This document shows positions 43,721-55,968 of a stretch of 64,000 nucleotides of DNA, one piece after another; positions within the stretch are counted from its first letter, which is position 1, and every line of letters starts with the position of its first letter. Location of the stretch: assembly GCA_948567375.1 (NCBI GenBank), contig OX419756.1:75494552-75558551 (forward strand), given 5' to 3'. The notes beneath the pieces are model-generated. The model was not told the origin of the DNA. It did no database searches and saw nothing but the letters and a program-made list of their open reading frames with translations. Source of the stretch: Lunularia cruciata (taxonomy: Eukaryota > Streptophyta > Marchantiopsida > Lunulariales > Lunulariaceae). Made by a program: the position numbers and the translations under genes.

Positions 43721-46600
43721 AGTCCTATAGAGGTGATGATATTTTTGAGAAGATTGCAAAATCAATACCAATCATTTGAATTTCAATGTCTTAACTTATT
43801 ATGATTCCTAGATATTTTCCTTTGCAAAAAGATTTGGGACTCTTAGGTTCACAAGCTTTTGCATGAATCTTTCTTTACTCCATGTAAAGTCATTTGAAAG
43901 AACATTTTACTTATGTTTTGTGTCAAAATAAGACTATATGCTTATGGGGTTTATTTTTATGAGTTTTAGTTTTCTTTTAGAATTTTGAGTTTGAAATAAT
44001 TTTTATGTAACAACTTTTTCTATCCTATAATTATTAAATTTTATGTGTAGTAATTTTATGAGTATGTAAACTAGAGGTCAACAGGTTTTAATATCCTTTC
44101 ATTCATAACTATCTCATTCATTAAGTTCTCTAATGAGCATTATCTTGAGTCTTAAAGATGCCTTGGAATTCTAGCCTTGGAGTATGGTCAAGGAATTTAA
44201 TTCTCCACCTTCTTGGAACATGGTATACCATAATAGAAATCATAGGTTTACCCTAAGTGAAAGACAAGTTTGCTTATAGAAAAAGATTAAACATCAAAAC
44301 CCTTAAACTTATAGTTCTTCAAGAAATATGGCCTTCATATCTTTAGTGTCTTGTAAACATAAGCACAACAAATTCAACCTCACATCTTGAAAATTTTGGT
44401 TCTTGAATAGATTTAGAATTTTTGTATATTGAAGTCTGTATATGTTAGAATTAAAATATACACAATAAACTTATACCAAGTTCTTCTTAAATATATGGCA
44501 CTTGTTTCTTAAAGGCTGTAACTTGTGCAATACCTTAGATTCATATTATTCTCTGGTATTATTTTTGTGGCATTGAGCTAATTATAGCTAACTAAGTTTA
44601 GCAAAAACTAAATTAGTGGTATCTTTGACCAAGTTAGTATGGTTGAATAAAGAGAAAGATCAAATGATCAAATAATCAATTCTTGTATACTCAATCTGAG
44701 ACCCCAATGAATTCTAAATTAGATTAAATTAGAGTGTGAACTCCTTCTTGGAATTTGTATAGTAAGATTGAATCAAGATATAAGGAATATTAAAATAATA
44801 TTGGATTGGTCATATGAGTTAGGTGACCTTTTGTAATGGAGTTAGGTCAAGTTACGTAGATTTTACTTGACCTTGGAATATATTGTAATCTTTAAAATAA
44901 GATAAGTTTATAGAATTCTAAAGAGTGTGATTAGAATCTTCCAAAGAGAGGCGTGTGATGCCAAAAAGACATATGAATGAATGTCTATTTATTTATGATT
45001 TCTTACTTAAGGTTTTTTAGGTAAACTAATCATGATACCAAGTTACCAAAGGACTTATTGCAGTACATTATAAGTATAATTGTATAAGGAGTTGCTTAAG
45101 AGATGAAAGGATCACTTCTAAGTGTAAAGTGATGAAGGAATAAGGTTTGTGAATATTGTCTTTGTTTGCTAGATAAAGAGTGGGATTTTATACTTGAGAA
45201 TGCCATTATTATTGTTGTTGATCTTGGAGTAAGCACTAATTCTAAAGGAGCTTTTTGTGAGTGTGAATGAAGAACTTTCTAGATTGATATTGGTGAAGTC
45301 TTCCATTATGCACCACTTTGGAGGAGCTTTGGCATAAAAGAGTAAATGGGTGATTTGGGAGTGAACAAGAGATGTGGAGAGTAAGTGGGAGCTTTCTTTC
45401 TGAGTTGTTGTCCTTGATGGTGCAACTTGTTCTTCCTTGATGTACATGGTGCACATAAAAATTGTGGAGGTATTCACTAGGTAAGAGACAACTTGGTATT
45501 ATTCAATTTGTCACTACAGATATCCATTAGGTGAGAGACAACTTGGCATATTTTTGTTTGCATATTTGAACCCCAAAATCTAAATTTGGTTGTTGCTGAA
45601 CAAAAATATCCTTTAACTTTGAAATTGGTCAAAATGAAAACCAATGTAAACTTTTAAAACCTTATCATTACACTTAACTCAAAATATTTGGTTTTTGCAT
45701 TCTAAGCTCCAAAATATTGGATGCAACAACACCAAACATGTGGACTCCATATCCTTAAATTCTCCAAACCTTAAACTTGAAATGCCCACTAAGTTAGTCT
45801 TTGTAACCAAAATAGATACTTCCAAATCATCATTTTATGCTTTTAATTTTATTCAAAAAATCCCCAATATCTCATGTCAAAAATGAGTTTGTATCCCTAA
45901 CTTATTAATTTTGGGTGCTATATCTTGGTTCCTTGTATTTGATGCCTCATTTTTTCCCTTCTTCCCTTTAGATGGGATAATTTTCAGAATTTTGATAATA
46001 TTTTCATGTAAAAATCAAGTTTCTTTATTAATTTTTGACTTAATAAAATCTTAAAATTTTGGCAGTAGTGATAAGAAAAATTTTAATCATATTTGGTTCA
46101 AATTTTTCACTTACCAGTCAAAGTTAATCTCATCTTAATCGAGCTCCTTGCAAGAACAATCCTAAAAGTATATCATACAAGATTCCTTTAGCTATTTTAC
46201 CAAGTGTAGTCTGGATTGAAAATTCTCTTGTTTTGTTGGATTCATGCATGTTTTAGAATGTTTTGATTAGTTGACATCGAGGCACCAAATGACTTATATC
46301 TAAACTTGCAAGTGGCTATGATAACATTCTAAAAATCCTTAGGTCTATTATTTGGAAAATAAATCAGTAAGACCTTTGAAACAGTATCGGATCCCTATCT
46401 AAATCTTTCAGATTTTAACTTGATGGATGTGTTAAGAAAAAGTGCATCCTTCAAATTTGGCTATGCAAAACCTCTAAAAAAAATTGACTGAACTAAACGA
46501 TTTGTACATAATTCCATCTAACACATTATGAAAGTGGTCAATTAAATAAACGACTAGGTAGTAAGTTTGCAGTTTGCAGAGAGTATTACATTAATAATTT
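43721..46600. other. AT-rich spacer, probable transposon debris
   Basis: No diagnostic coding motif on either strand. A short direct repeat, AGAGACAACTTGG, at about 45485 and 45535 suggests another small duplication. Confidence 0.4.
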
Positions 46601-49600
46601 TTGTTCTTATGGCATTGTTTGGAGTACATTTACAGCATTATCCACAAACAGATATCAAATACTTCCTTCATCGGCCGAATTTCAAAGTTGGTATTATTAA
46701 TCAGTACTTGATGAGTGGGGGAATAAACACAATGTAATGATAATGAGTACCTGATTTTTCCTGTTATTTCGGGCTTTCTGAAGAGAAAATTCATGTCATG
46801 TTGGGCGTAACTCCACTCCATTAAATATGATTGCAGTAATTTTTGTCTTTTGTTTTGAGTAGACACTTTATCCAATTCCGTTGGTATGGCCATGCACCAC
46901 AGTAGCAACTTTCTTAGAGGGCAACCTATGGCACTATGATCAGTGTTGTCCATCATATAGATTCTCTATCTAGATCTACTATAAAAATGAGATTAAATTC
47001 AAAAGATATGGGATATGGAATATGACATGACAAACATTATAATGTATGCGTCATGACTATGCGGTATACAGGATATGTAATTTCGAATCAAACACCTCGT
47101 AGGTACGTCTTCTAACATAAACAGATGGACAAACATTAAGAAGATTGTTCTCATGGCAGTGAATCCCCTTCGAATGGTGATTTCATTAGTTCAACAGATT
47201 TTATACAATCAGACCGATGAAAACAAGAAGTAAGCATTCCCACGACATCCCTCACCACACAATACCTGGTAAAAATTAGAGAAATAATATACTTGAATAA
47301 CCATAGAGAGCATACCGGCATATGAGGAGAATACCAGGTAACAACTGAATCTCCCATGGAAAGTTTTATCTCTGTTAGTCATGACTCACATATCCTAGAG
47401 AGGTCGGCCTATACTCTTCTACAACTTCTCTACCCACACGGTTGTGTGAAGCAAGAAAGCTTCTTCAGACGAGAACATGTACCGTATAGGATAGAAGACT
47501 GAAAGAGCTGACGAAAGATGGCGAAGGTAAGCTACCCTACCCCACAAAGCTCATCATCTAGGTTCCAAGTTTGCAGGAGCTTAAGAACGCTTTGCATGTA
47601 CCTGCTCCCATCAGTGCAAGTTCCTCATGGGCTTCATATGTAAATATTCTACGCTGTAAGAGGCTTTTTATGTGTTACTTCCTAAGCGGGTGGTTAGATT
47701 CTGTTACTCAATTAAGTAATCAGGTTTTAAGGATCAAGGTTGGAAGATGTGTTGGCACACATCCGAGGGGGAGAAAAGTTAGAAGATGAAGAACTATTTC
47801 AATGTGTCGGTCAATGTGTTGGTCCGGTTCACATAGGACTCGGGATATCATGGTTCAGAAGAAGATGCAATCGCTGAAGGGTGAAGATGATTACTTTCCC
47901 TCAGGAGTGCAAGCATGGTGTGAACCTTTGCCGGGTTCTCTAAGGCTTCTAAAGAGAAGCTCGGGATGAGTGGAGACTGGGCAAAGGAATGTGTAAGGTT
48001 TGTCCAGCTTACCGAGATGGATAAGAAGGAAGGTGTGTGCGAGTGTGTTGGAAGCGATCGTTGTGGAGTCAAAGGAATGCACACGAACAAATTCACACAC
48101 ACGCATGGTCTAGATGGTGAGAACCATCATCTTCCAGAGCAGAGCCGTGAAGATAGGTGGGCCAAAATGATAGGTATCCCACGAGAGAAGAGATAGACAC
48201 CAGACATTCACAGAGAGGAGCCATTCCAGGGCTTGCAGGGGAGAGGAGTGGGAGGCAAAGCTCTCAAGCCGGGAGGGGAGGGAGGGGAGGTTATGTGTTT
48301 CCGAAGTTTGTGTCGTTCCTCAAAAATGGGATAAAGGCATATGTTGTGTAGGAGTGAGATCCAGGTGGTCGCAAACAATCTGTTTTTATTGGAATTTTTT
48401 GGAAGACTTTTTTTAGAATCCTCGAAGCTCGAAACAATGTCCTTACAAAGCCCCATAAATTGAGAATGTAAGTTGTGTAGGTGGATATAACAAAGAGACC
48501 ACCCGCCACTAAAATGGGTTTGTAGGAGAGTAAACAGGGTTGAAATACCAAGTGGTGCGAGGTCTCCATAGACATGTCGTCCTGCAAACAAGGGTATTGA
48601 AGTTAGGGTCCAATATTCTCAAAATATCAATTAGCAGAAGGTTGTAATAACCCATGTGTGTCCATGGTGTGGGAATCAGACAAGGGTCCTTTAGTCTCTC
48701 GGGGAAGTAAAACATAAGAAACAACACTTTGTCTCAAATGGTCACAATGTTATTATTGATACGCCTGGCAAGAAAAACTTCAGTGGCTACATGCGTCCCC
48801 CACTTTCTCAACGCCTTCCTTTTGGCTGCCAAGCCTTAAGGGAGGAAAAAGGAAGTTGCTAAATCTCGTGCACACGCACTTGGTCAACTGCAGAACCAGG
48901 TTCATCACGTGATGCCCCCACAGGTCCGGCTCTGAAGAAAACCTCCATTGTTACCTGGGGGGTCATCTCCACTTTCCGCCTTCAGTGGGTTTCAGGTCCC
49001 TGGACCTCTTTCCGGGTGTCAAGATAACCCTTTTGGTGGCTGTCTAGGCGTGTTTTGCAGAAACAGTTGAGTGCCTCTATAGGTAAAAGAGTAGACCTAA
49101 CAAAGTTTCACAGAATCTCAACGATCCACCAGTGTTCAAGTACAATCAGTCCAGCTTCTTCATCTGCTGATTGCTCCATGACATGGTAGGGCGAGTGAAA
49201 ACATTCTCGAGAAAGCTCAGACTTATCCTGCCATCACATCCGTTCCTCTGCTGGAACTTGTCACATTCATTCCTTTGCTGGAATTCACAAGCGTCGGTAA
49301 TAGAATGCAGATTCAAGCAATGTCAAGGTGGATAGAAAAGAAGGTAGATTGGTTGCAAGTCTAGGGTGGCTAATCATCAATAGTTCACCTCACACTGATA
49401 CATACTCAAAACTTCTCTACTGAAAGATAGATGATGCATGCTTAAAAAGATGGTCAGCTCGGTCATGAGTTTAGGTCATGCCCTGAAATGACAATGATTC
49501 GCCAGATTTCCACACATGGGAAGTCCCAAGTGAATAGGTGTCACCTCTTGACGAGGCGGCTCATTCCCCAACTTGTGCTTGGATGTCACGCAAACATTGT

Positions 49601-50725
49601 TATCTCAGTAATAGAGGAACAATGTCGGAGATGATACACAGGACAGCTCAGTGTTTTAGTTGCGACACTCACGACAACCCCCTTGCTTTTCTCTACACTT
49701 CTGGCATGCAATATTCAAGCAGGATGAAATGGTGTGCAGTCCTTCCAGACATCGGTGATGAATGCAGCAATTAATAATACATGGAGCAATTCTCTTCCAT
49801 CTACGGGGCTAGTAGAGATCTTCCAAGACATGACTTGCAGTCATCCACGACAGGTATATGCAGAGATGGTCAAACCAAGCCTACAAGACTCTCGTAGGAA
49901 GAGCTAAGCTTTCGCAAGAGTCAGTGACCCACATTTGGTTCAAGGTCATGAGGATAGACAATTGGGTTTCAATATCCTAAACTCTAGGCTTGCGTGGGCA
50001 ACTAGAACAAACTCCAAAAAGTTTGCGTTCAATGTTCGCTTCCTCGTATAGAGGTAGTACAGTGGCCCGTGACTGTTGGTAAAAGTCTCTACCTCTATTG
50101 GCTACCAAGTTCTCAACATTCTATGTGAATCTTTTGACCAGATAGCTGATCAAAAGCCTCATTGTAACCATTTGAAACTAATAGCAGGATAATCTCACCT
50201 TTAGAACAGCAATAACAGATTCAAAGGACAAAACACTAAAATGAGTGTGGATGCGGACAAGCATGATCCCTTTTTTACATCATGTTGTCCACCTGGCTGA
50301 CAACTACTTTCACTCACTAAACATGGTGTATCTGCGAATCCATCTGTAATACGGAAGTTCCTCATATTGAAAGTGTACAATATCTAAACCAAGTCCAAGA
50401 ATGCCTATGCGAAGGAGGAAGCTAAACAACGTGAAAGCATCTCAACCCCTTTTTCAAAGTAAGGGAAGACCATACCAGGCTTATTCTCACAACAATCATG
50501 ATCGGCAATGACCAGTTCAAAACTTCTGCAAAAACAGCCTTCTCTCATAGAGGCCATCATAAAGCTCCCAACATTCACAATGCAGTGCAGAAATCAAAGC
50601 AATAGCCCTATTATAACTGTCATATGCAAAAGTGCAACAGCTCAAACGCTACTGAAAGCTGCTTTGCAACTACTGATTCAACCAACTGGTCCATTGCAGT
50701 AGGCTAGCCCTTCAGTATATTAACA
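46601..50725. other. spacer downstream of ALBA, no gene recognised
   Basis: Base composition is less AT-rich than the retroelement region and resembles the ALBA introns. Open frames up to 127 codons exist on both strands (for example 46630-46956 and 48208-48591, minus) but overlap each other and carry no recognisable motif. The part next to 50725 should contain the ALBA 3' UTR and polyadenylation site. Confidence 0.4.
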
Positions 50726-53700
50726 TTACATTGCTCCAGCTCCTCCTGCCCCCTGCATTGGACCGTCTGTGCGAAATCCTCGGCCTCTCCCTCGGCCCCT
50801 TCCTCTACCTCGCCCACGCCCTGCAGAATGGAAACACAATTTCAGATGAAGCTTCACCAGAAACTCATCAGCAAATATCAGTACTGAAAACCCTAGTGTA
50901 ATGACTGTCGGACCATTGACCTCATGCATCACAGCTCAAGTCTCTCTTCCAAACTTCCAAAATCTGGAACAAGCATTCATAGATGAGATAGAGTTCCTCG
51001 TCTAGGTCCTGAATAAGCTGTGTGGCTCAGTTGTCTACAGGAGAAGCAAAGATGTTATAGACCCTTGTATCTATATCCTGTTGCTTGAAGAAACACAACC
51101 GTGGTTGTGAGACAGCACAATGGTCACAAAGACGTGAAAATCTGGCTCAGGAACTTCTTCAGACGAGTGACGCGAATAGCCCTCACCTCCAAGGGTTTTC
51201 ATTGCAGCAGTACCTTCAGTTACGTCAGTTCCTGTTTCCAGTACACAGACAACTATTTCAGAAATGCACCAATAAAATTCACCAGCTCCAGTGATCATTT
51301 TGGACCTCGTTAAGCTGTATGACAGACCAACTGATGCATCTCGGTACTGTTGAGTTGCAGACATCTGCATGCAACAGAGATGCTTACCTCGGCCACGTGG
51401 AGCTACTTCGGCAGCTCCGGCACCTATGTCATCATAACCTCCTGCCTCTTGTGGTAGATCTGACCCACTGAAGCCTCTGCCGCGACCCCGGGATCCACGC
51501 CCCCTCCCTCGGCCGCGACTGCGACCTCGGCCACGACCCCAACCGGCATCCCCGCCATTATACTCTCCAGTTGGAGTGCCGTTACCTACGAAAGAGACCA
51601 TAAACACCATGGTAAGAAGAGATCCAGGACGGAGAAGAGCATGTCTTGAAGTAATAGACATTCTCTTGAATTATCAGGGGGTGGATTAAAAATACCACCT
51701 CCTCGGCCTCTGCCTCTCCCACGGCCTCGACCACGGCCCCTTCCACCACGGGGTGAACCCTCTGAGCCCCCCAAAAAAAGTAAAAATGGATAGAGGGTTA
51801 GCTGTCTCTAAGAGTTTTACAATAGGAGGAACTCCAATAGAAAATACCCACATCTCATCTATGGGAAATGAAACTCAGTCTTGGAATCCCTGCTCTGGAG
51901 ACTGGTATCTAAATACAAAGCCCTGAACTACACTTCACTCCTCTCGAGTATGAAGTTTAGACGAATGCATACCACCTCCTTCGTATTCGAATTCTGCCAA
52001 CGGCTTCACTTGATCCGCGGGAAGTGGTGGCTGATATCTGATGAGAGGAAACGAAGCTCAATGTCAAATCAATGTTCATATCAGCTTCTCCGTTTGGACA
52101 AATCTATACTATCGAATAGAAACGTTTGTACAAGAGATATCTTTGACAGGGTGTTTATAAGAACAAGGACCAAGGTGGTTGGTAGACCAGGACCCTTTGA
52201 CATTAAACGTGAAGAACTGAGCGTCCGGAGGAAAGAATCTAGTAAATATTCAGATCCGTTTCACAAAGTGTCAGAACTATCCAACGTACATCACTACACA
52301 TACCCTGTGGAGTTCTTGTCGAGCTCCTTAGTTGACAATGTTATTGTTATCATAGAAACGTGACGTGTAGTTTCCAACCTGTGACACAAGTCCTCAGAAG
52401 TTAGAAGCAACCAAACCAAATGAGTTTAAACTCACTGAAAGACCACGACATTCTTCCATTCCAGCATCAGCCCTGTACGTACGAGAACACCTCGGAAGGA
52501 CTAGATGTTCACATGAGGCACTTACGGAAGCAGGCCTTCTTCAAGTGGTTGCCAAAGGTCCGTGATGTCAGTGGATCCAATTGACGTGTTTTGGTGAAGG
52601 CCAGCAATCCTCCTCTGCGCAAACCAGTTGTGAGCGTAAGAACGTGAGGCATCTCTCGTCACAAACCGTCGTCTCAAACTCAAGAATCCCACTGGAAGAG
52701 TACTGCTCTCGTCTAAAACCATGCTCACTGTCAACTGAATTTCACAAATCTGCACTAGTTTCTGTCCTGGGCTGCCCTAACCAAATCCTTGGAAACCCTA
52801 CACTGGGTGGCCCACTCGAGTTCCCTGTAGATCGAACTGCACAGGAAGATACTTGGAAGTGACAGTCAAGTAAATAGCTGAAGACTGCAGATCCTCGAGA
52901 TTGTGCTCACCTTAATAATCTCAGCAATAGTGACTGTCTTGTTAATAGCACGACCCATCGCCTTCAAGACGATTTCCGAAGCGCCTTTATCCTGAAGTTC
53001 CAGTCATAAGAGGTGCGACATATTGTAAGAACCTTTATACTACGTGTTAATCTTCTTTCCAGAACCTCTGCGAGACAACCACTTAGTTCGCTTTATCTAC
53101 TTGTTCGATTGATCCACAATACTCGCAGTCGAGAAAGATGAAACAGCTTCCCTAGATCTTTGTCCTAAAATCAAATCTGCGTCCCCCGATCGTAAGAATC
53201 AGGAGTCCCCATTAGGTATTAAGGTACATTTAAACATCATAGATCTTCGTTCAACCTTATGAATATACATCGAACAAAACTTCATCGTACGATGAAGATC
53301 AGAACTTTGGGATGTAACCGGCATCAAGTACAGCAACTGGCATGAAGATGGAATCAGTCAGAAAGACCCCCACTCATGTGGTTTGCAGAATGGAAGATGC
53401 GGTACGAACCCTAAAACTTCGCAGAACCCATAATTGCCCAGTGAAATCACTCTAATCATCAGCAATCGGAAAGCCTTTGGATAACCGTTTGGGACATCGT
53501 TGGCTACTATGAGGTTGTGGACCGGGGTTGATGTGAAGATCCACAATTTCTGGCAAGAAATCACTGGACTGAAACTTCGTACACCACATCTGATAGCTCT
53601 TTGCCCAAAATCGGAGAATGTTCATGCCCTGCAGAGGTTCCATCGGCTGCCATCAAAACAGCTGGATCCGATATCCGCATCCATTGTCCATCAAGATTTG

Positions 53701-54462
53701 TGATTGAGGCATGTATTGTAACTTTGTAAGATCATCGTATACGACACAACGTTCCGTGAGGCATGTGAGGTACACGGTAGCACCACGGACGAAAAGCAGG
53801 AGAACTGGATATCCGTCATAACGTAAGTACCCTACATGCGACCCGCCGTTCTATACTGGGAATGTTTTACTTTAATTTGAAGAACGCATAGTACTTGCCA
53901 TCCGAGATACACCTGCAACTGCGACGAAGGCTTCTGGGACATAATTGCCAAGACTCCGATGAAGGTTAGCTATCCCGATTACGAGTTACAGACGAGGGTT
54001 TAGTGGGAGTCACACGAAGATGCTCCAAATATCGTTCTCCTTAGCTGAGCACTTGTCACGCTGCAGCGACCCAATTGCAATCTAAAGCGAGTAACGATCC
54101 CCTTTTGAAAGCAAGCAGGGCCAATGACAACTCTTCTGGAAACAGGTAGGAAACGAAACAGGAGAAAACCTTCCAAGTGTACAGAAACTTACAGATGGAG
54201 GCAGTTCAAGTAAATAACAATTAACTACTCAATACCAAGACGGCCGAAAAAGAGAAAGGTAGGGCGGAACAAACTTCGTCCTCGGCACCGCGAGACGACA
54301 TGACCTGAGATAATTATCAGTTAGAGGAAGTTGAAAAACCTGAAGAAGTGTCGTCGCATATGTGATGTAGTTACGCATCTTCCCCTGAGTAGTGATGCGG
54401 ATCTCATTTTCGCTTATTGGAGTCTCTGGCCGAGGTTTCTCCACCCTTTGATACCGATCCAT
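50726..54462 (-). CDS. Alba-domain RNA/DNA-binding protein with RGG tail, 8 coding exons
   Basis: Exons (minus strand): 54462-54340, 52991-52911, 52614-52526, 52378-52304, 52037-51973, 51761-51696, 51585-51388, 50820-50726. All introns are GT-AG and the joined frame is exactly 792 nt, 263 residues. Exons 1-5 (residues 1-144) encode the Alba fold: NEIRITTQGKMRNYITYATT, then KAMGRAINKTVTIAEIIK, RRIAGLHQNTSIGSTDIT, the WQPLEEGLLPLETTRHVSMI strand and YQPPLPADQVKPLAEFEYE. Exons 6-8 encode Arg-Gly repeats ending GPMQGAGGAGAM. Plant Alba proteins of this long RGG type bind RNA, R-loops and mRNA granules in nucleus and cytoplasm. Length and order match the family. I give no numbered symbol because the orthology class is unknown. 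Confidence 0.96.
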
Positions 54463-55545
54463 AGCTCGTTAAGCAGAAAATAACCAGATCCTTCTTTCTT
54501 GGATCTCAAGAAAACTATGTATCTTGACAAAGTCCCGATATTACAATCTTCACAGCGCAGTGTACAACCGGCGGATTGGCCAAACAGCGGGGGAGTGTAA
54601 ACTGGACAGAAATGAGACACATCCAAATTCGTAATCAATAGGCAAATCAAGATCTAGCCAAGAAAAGAAGGCACGCAGCTCATACAATGATGACAAAAAA
54701 CATGTAAAAGAACGATGGAACCGCAGCTTGCAAGACTCGAGCAACAGAATGTTCACAGTTCCTTTCTCGTATCATATCGTTCAGAAGCCTATCCAATGCA
54801 GCATACGTCTTTTCGAGTAAGGGGAAATTGGCCAAGGCATTGAGAAAATATGGAACGCTTTACAACCAAATACAGAGAAAGGTCGCGGTAATCAAGATTA
54901 CGATGGAGACAACGAAGAACGGAGACAGAGGCGTGCGGCAAAATCCTGAACCACAATTTCAAAGAATTCCTACAAGTAAACGCTGAGCATAGGCGCTTTT
55001 GTTCCCTCTCCCCCAACTGTGAGCAGACAAAAAATAACCCGAACACAAGCTACCGCAACAAGGGAGATACCCGCTTCAGTGTGTGACCAAGGCCGTAAAG
55101 GGACCTATCAAGTATTGAAAGATATAATAACACCAATGTGTGTGCGGCCAAACGCTGGTTATAAGAAAGCCTAGCGGGCACGGATTCGAAGGACGACTCT
55201 GGGTCTGTGTGATGAACTCTCTCCTCCGTGGCAAACCCCCAAACTTCTCCGAAATTATAATCTACCTTCAAAAACCTCCACGATTTCTATATTCAATAAA
55301 CCTCTCCCGTAATTCTACTGTTTTCCTCAGGCTTGGATACCCTTCCCTGCCTTGCCCCTCTGGTTTGGCAAACAATCTTAGCTCCCCGCCTCGAACCTGC
55401 GCGAGCTCACAAGCAACCAGGCCAGACTTGATGGATGACGGGATGACGTCGTACCGTTGAATGAATCCCTCCCTCGTCCTCTCGTCCCTGCCCTCAAATT
55501 TTATTCCCGACAAAAGAAAATATAAAGCGCTCCCGGGGGAATTAC

Positions 55546-55586
55546 CTGTCAATTTAGCTTAACTCTGCCTGTCTTCTCCTCTTCAA
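55546..55586 (-). other. probable non-coding 5' UTR exon of ALBA
   Basis: On the minus strand TTTGCTGTTTGCAG is followed by 41 bases and then GACAG|GTAATT: a good acceptor with pyrimidine tract and a good donor. No gene frame fits, and it lies upstream of the coding start in the same orientation. An acceptor just before the ATG at 54462 is not certain, so this is inference. Confidence 0.45.
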
Positions 55587-55910
55587 CTGCAAACAGCAAA
55601 AGGATATGATTATTCAATTGTCCAAACCTCCCACTCTCCTTCTAACCTTTGCCCTACTCCTGTTTCGCGTTATGCGCGACTCCGCCCTGATCCAGCGCCA
55701 CCAATGTAGATGCTATTCCTAGCCCTTGCTTCTTCCGCTCTGGCCAGATCTCAAAAAACAGTGAGTGCAGGCGCCGAGTGAGGAAGGAAGGGGAAGAAGA
55801 AGATGAACAAGACGACGAGCGAGGCAGCGGAGCGGAATTAGCTACATTACATTAACATTACCGCTGCCCTTCGCCCGTCTCCCTCACTTCGCCTCTCCGC
55901 TTCCCTTTCT

Positions 55911-55968
55911 CCCCGGCCCTGCCCTGCCCTGCCCTTCCCTTCCCTTTCCTTCCCTTCCCCTCCCTTCC
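55911..55968 (-). promoter_or_regulatory. G-run tract near the ALBA promoter
   Basis: The minus strand is a run of GGGAA, GGGC and GGAAA units with about ten GGG tracts separated by one to three bases, a strong G-quadruplex pattern. It lies about 330 bases upstream of the putative 5' UTR exon, in a local GC-rich island (about 55300-56050). Confidence 0.7.

Noticed and set aside
46630-46956. 108-codon minus-strand frame
   Set aside because: Composition is plausible, but there is no motif, no clear splice context and no neighbour to support it.
47848-48591. Several overlapping frames on both strands
   Set aside because: Mutually overlapping, with short tandem purine runs and no conserved motif; consistent with non-coding DNA of moderate GC.
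51071-51661. 196-codon minus-strand open frame read as one gene
   Set aside because: Only 51388-51585 is coding (ALBA exon 7); the rest is read-through into introns.
51881-52363. 160-codon plus-strand open frame
   Set aside because: It overlaps exons 4 and 5 of ALBA on the opposite strand, whose splice sites and protein match are unambiguous.
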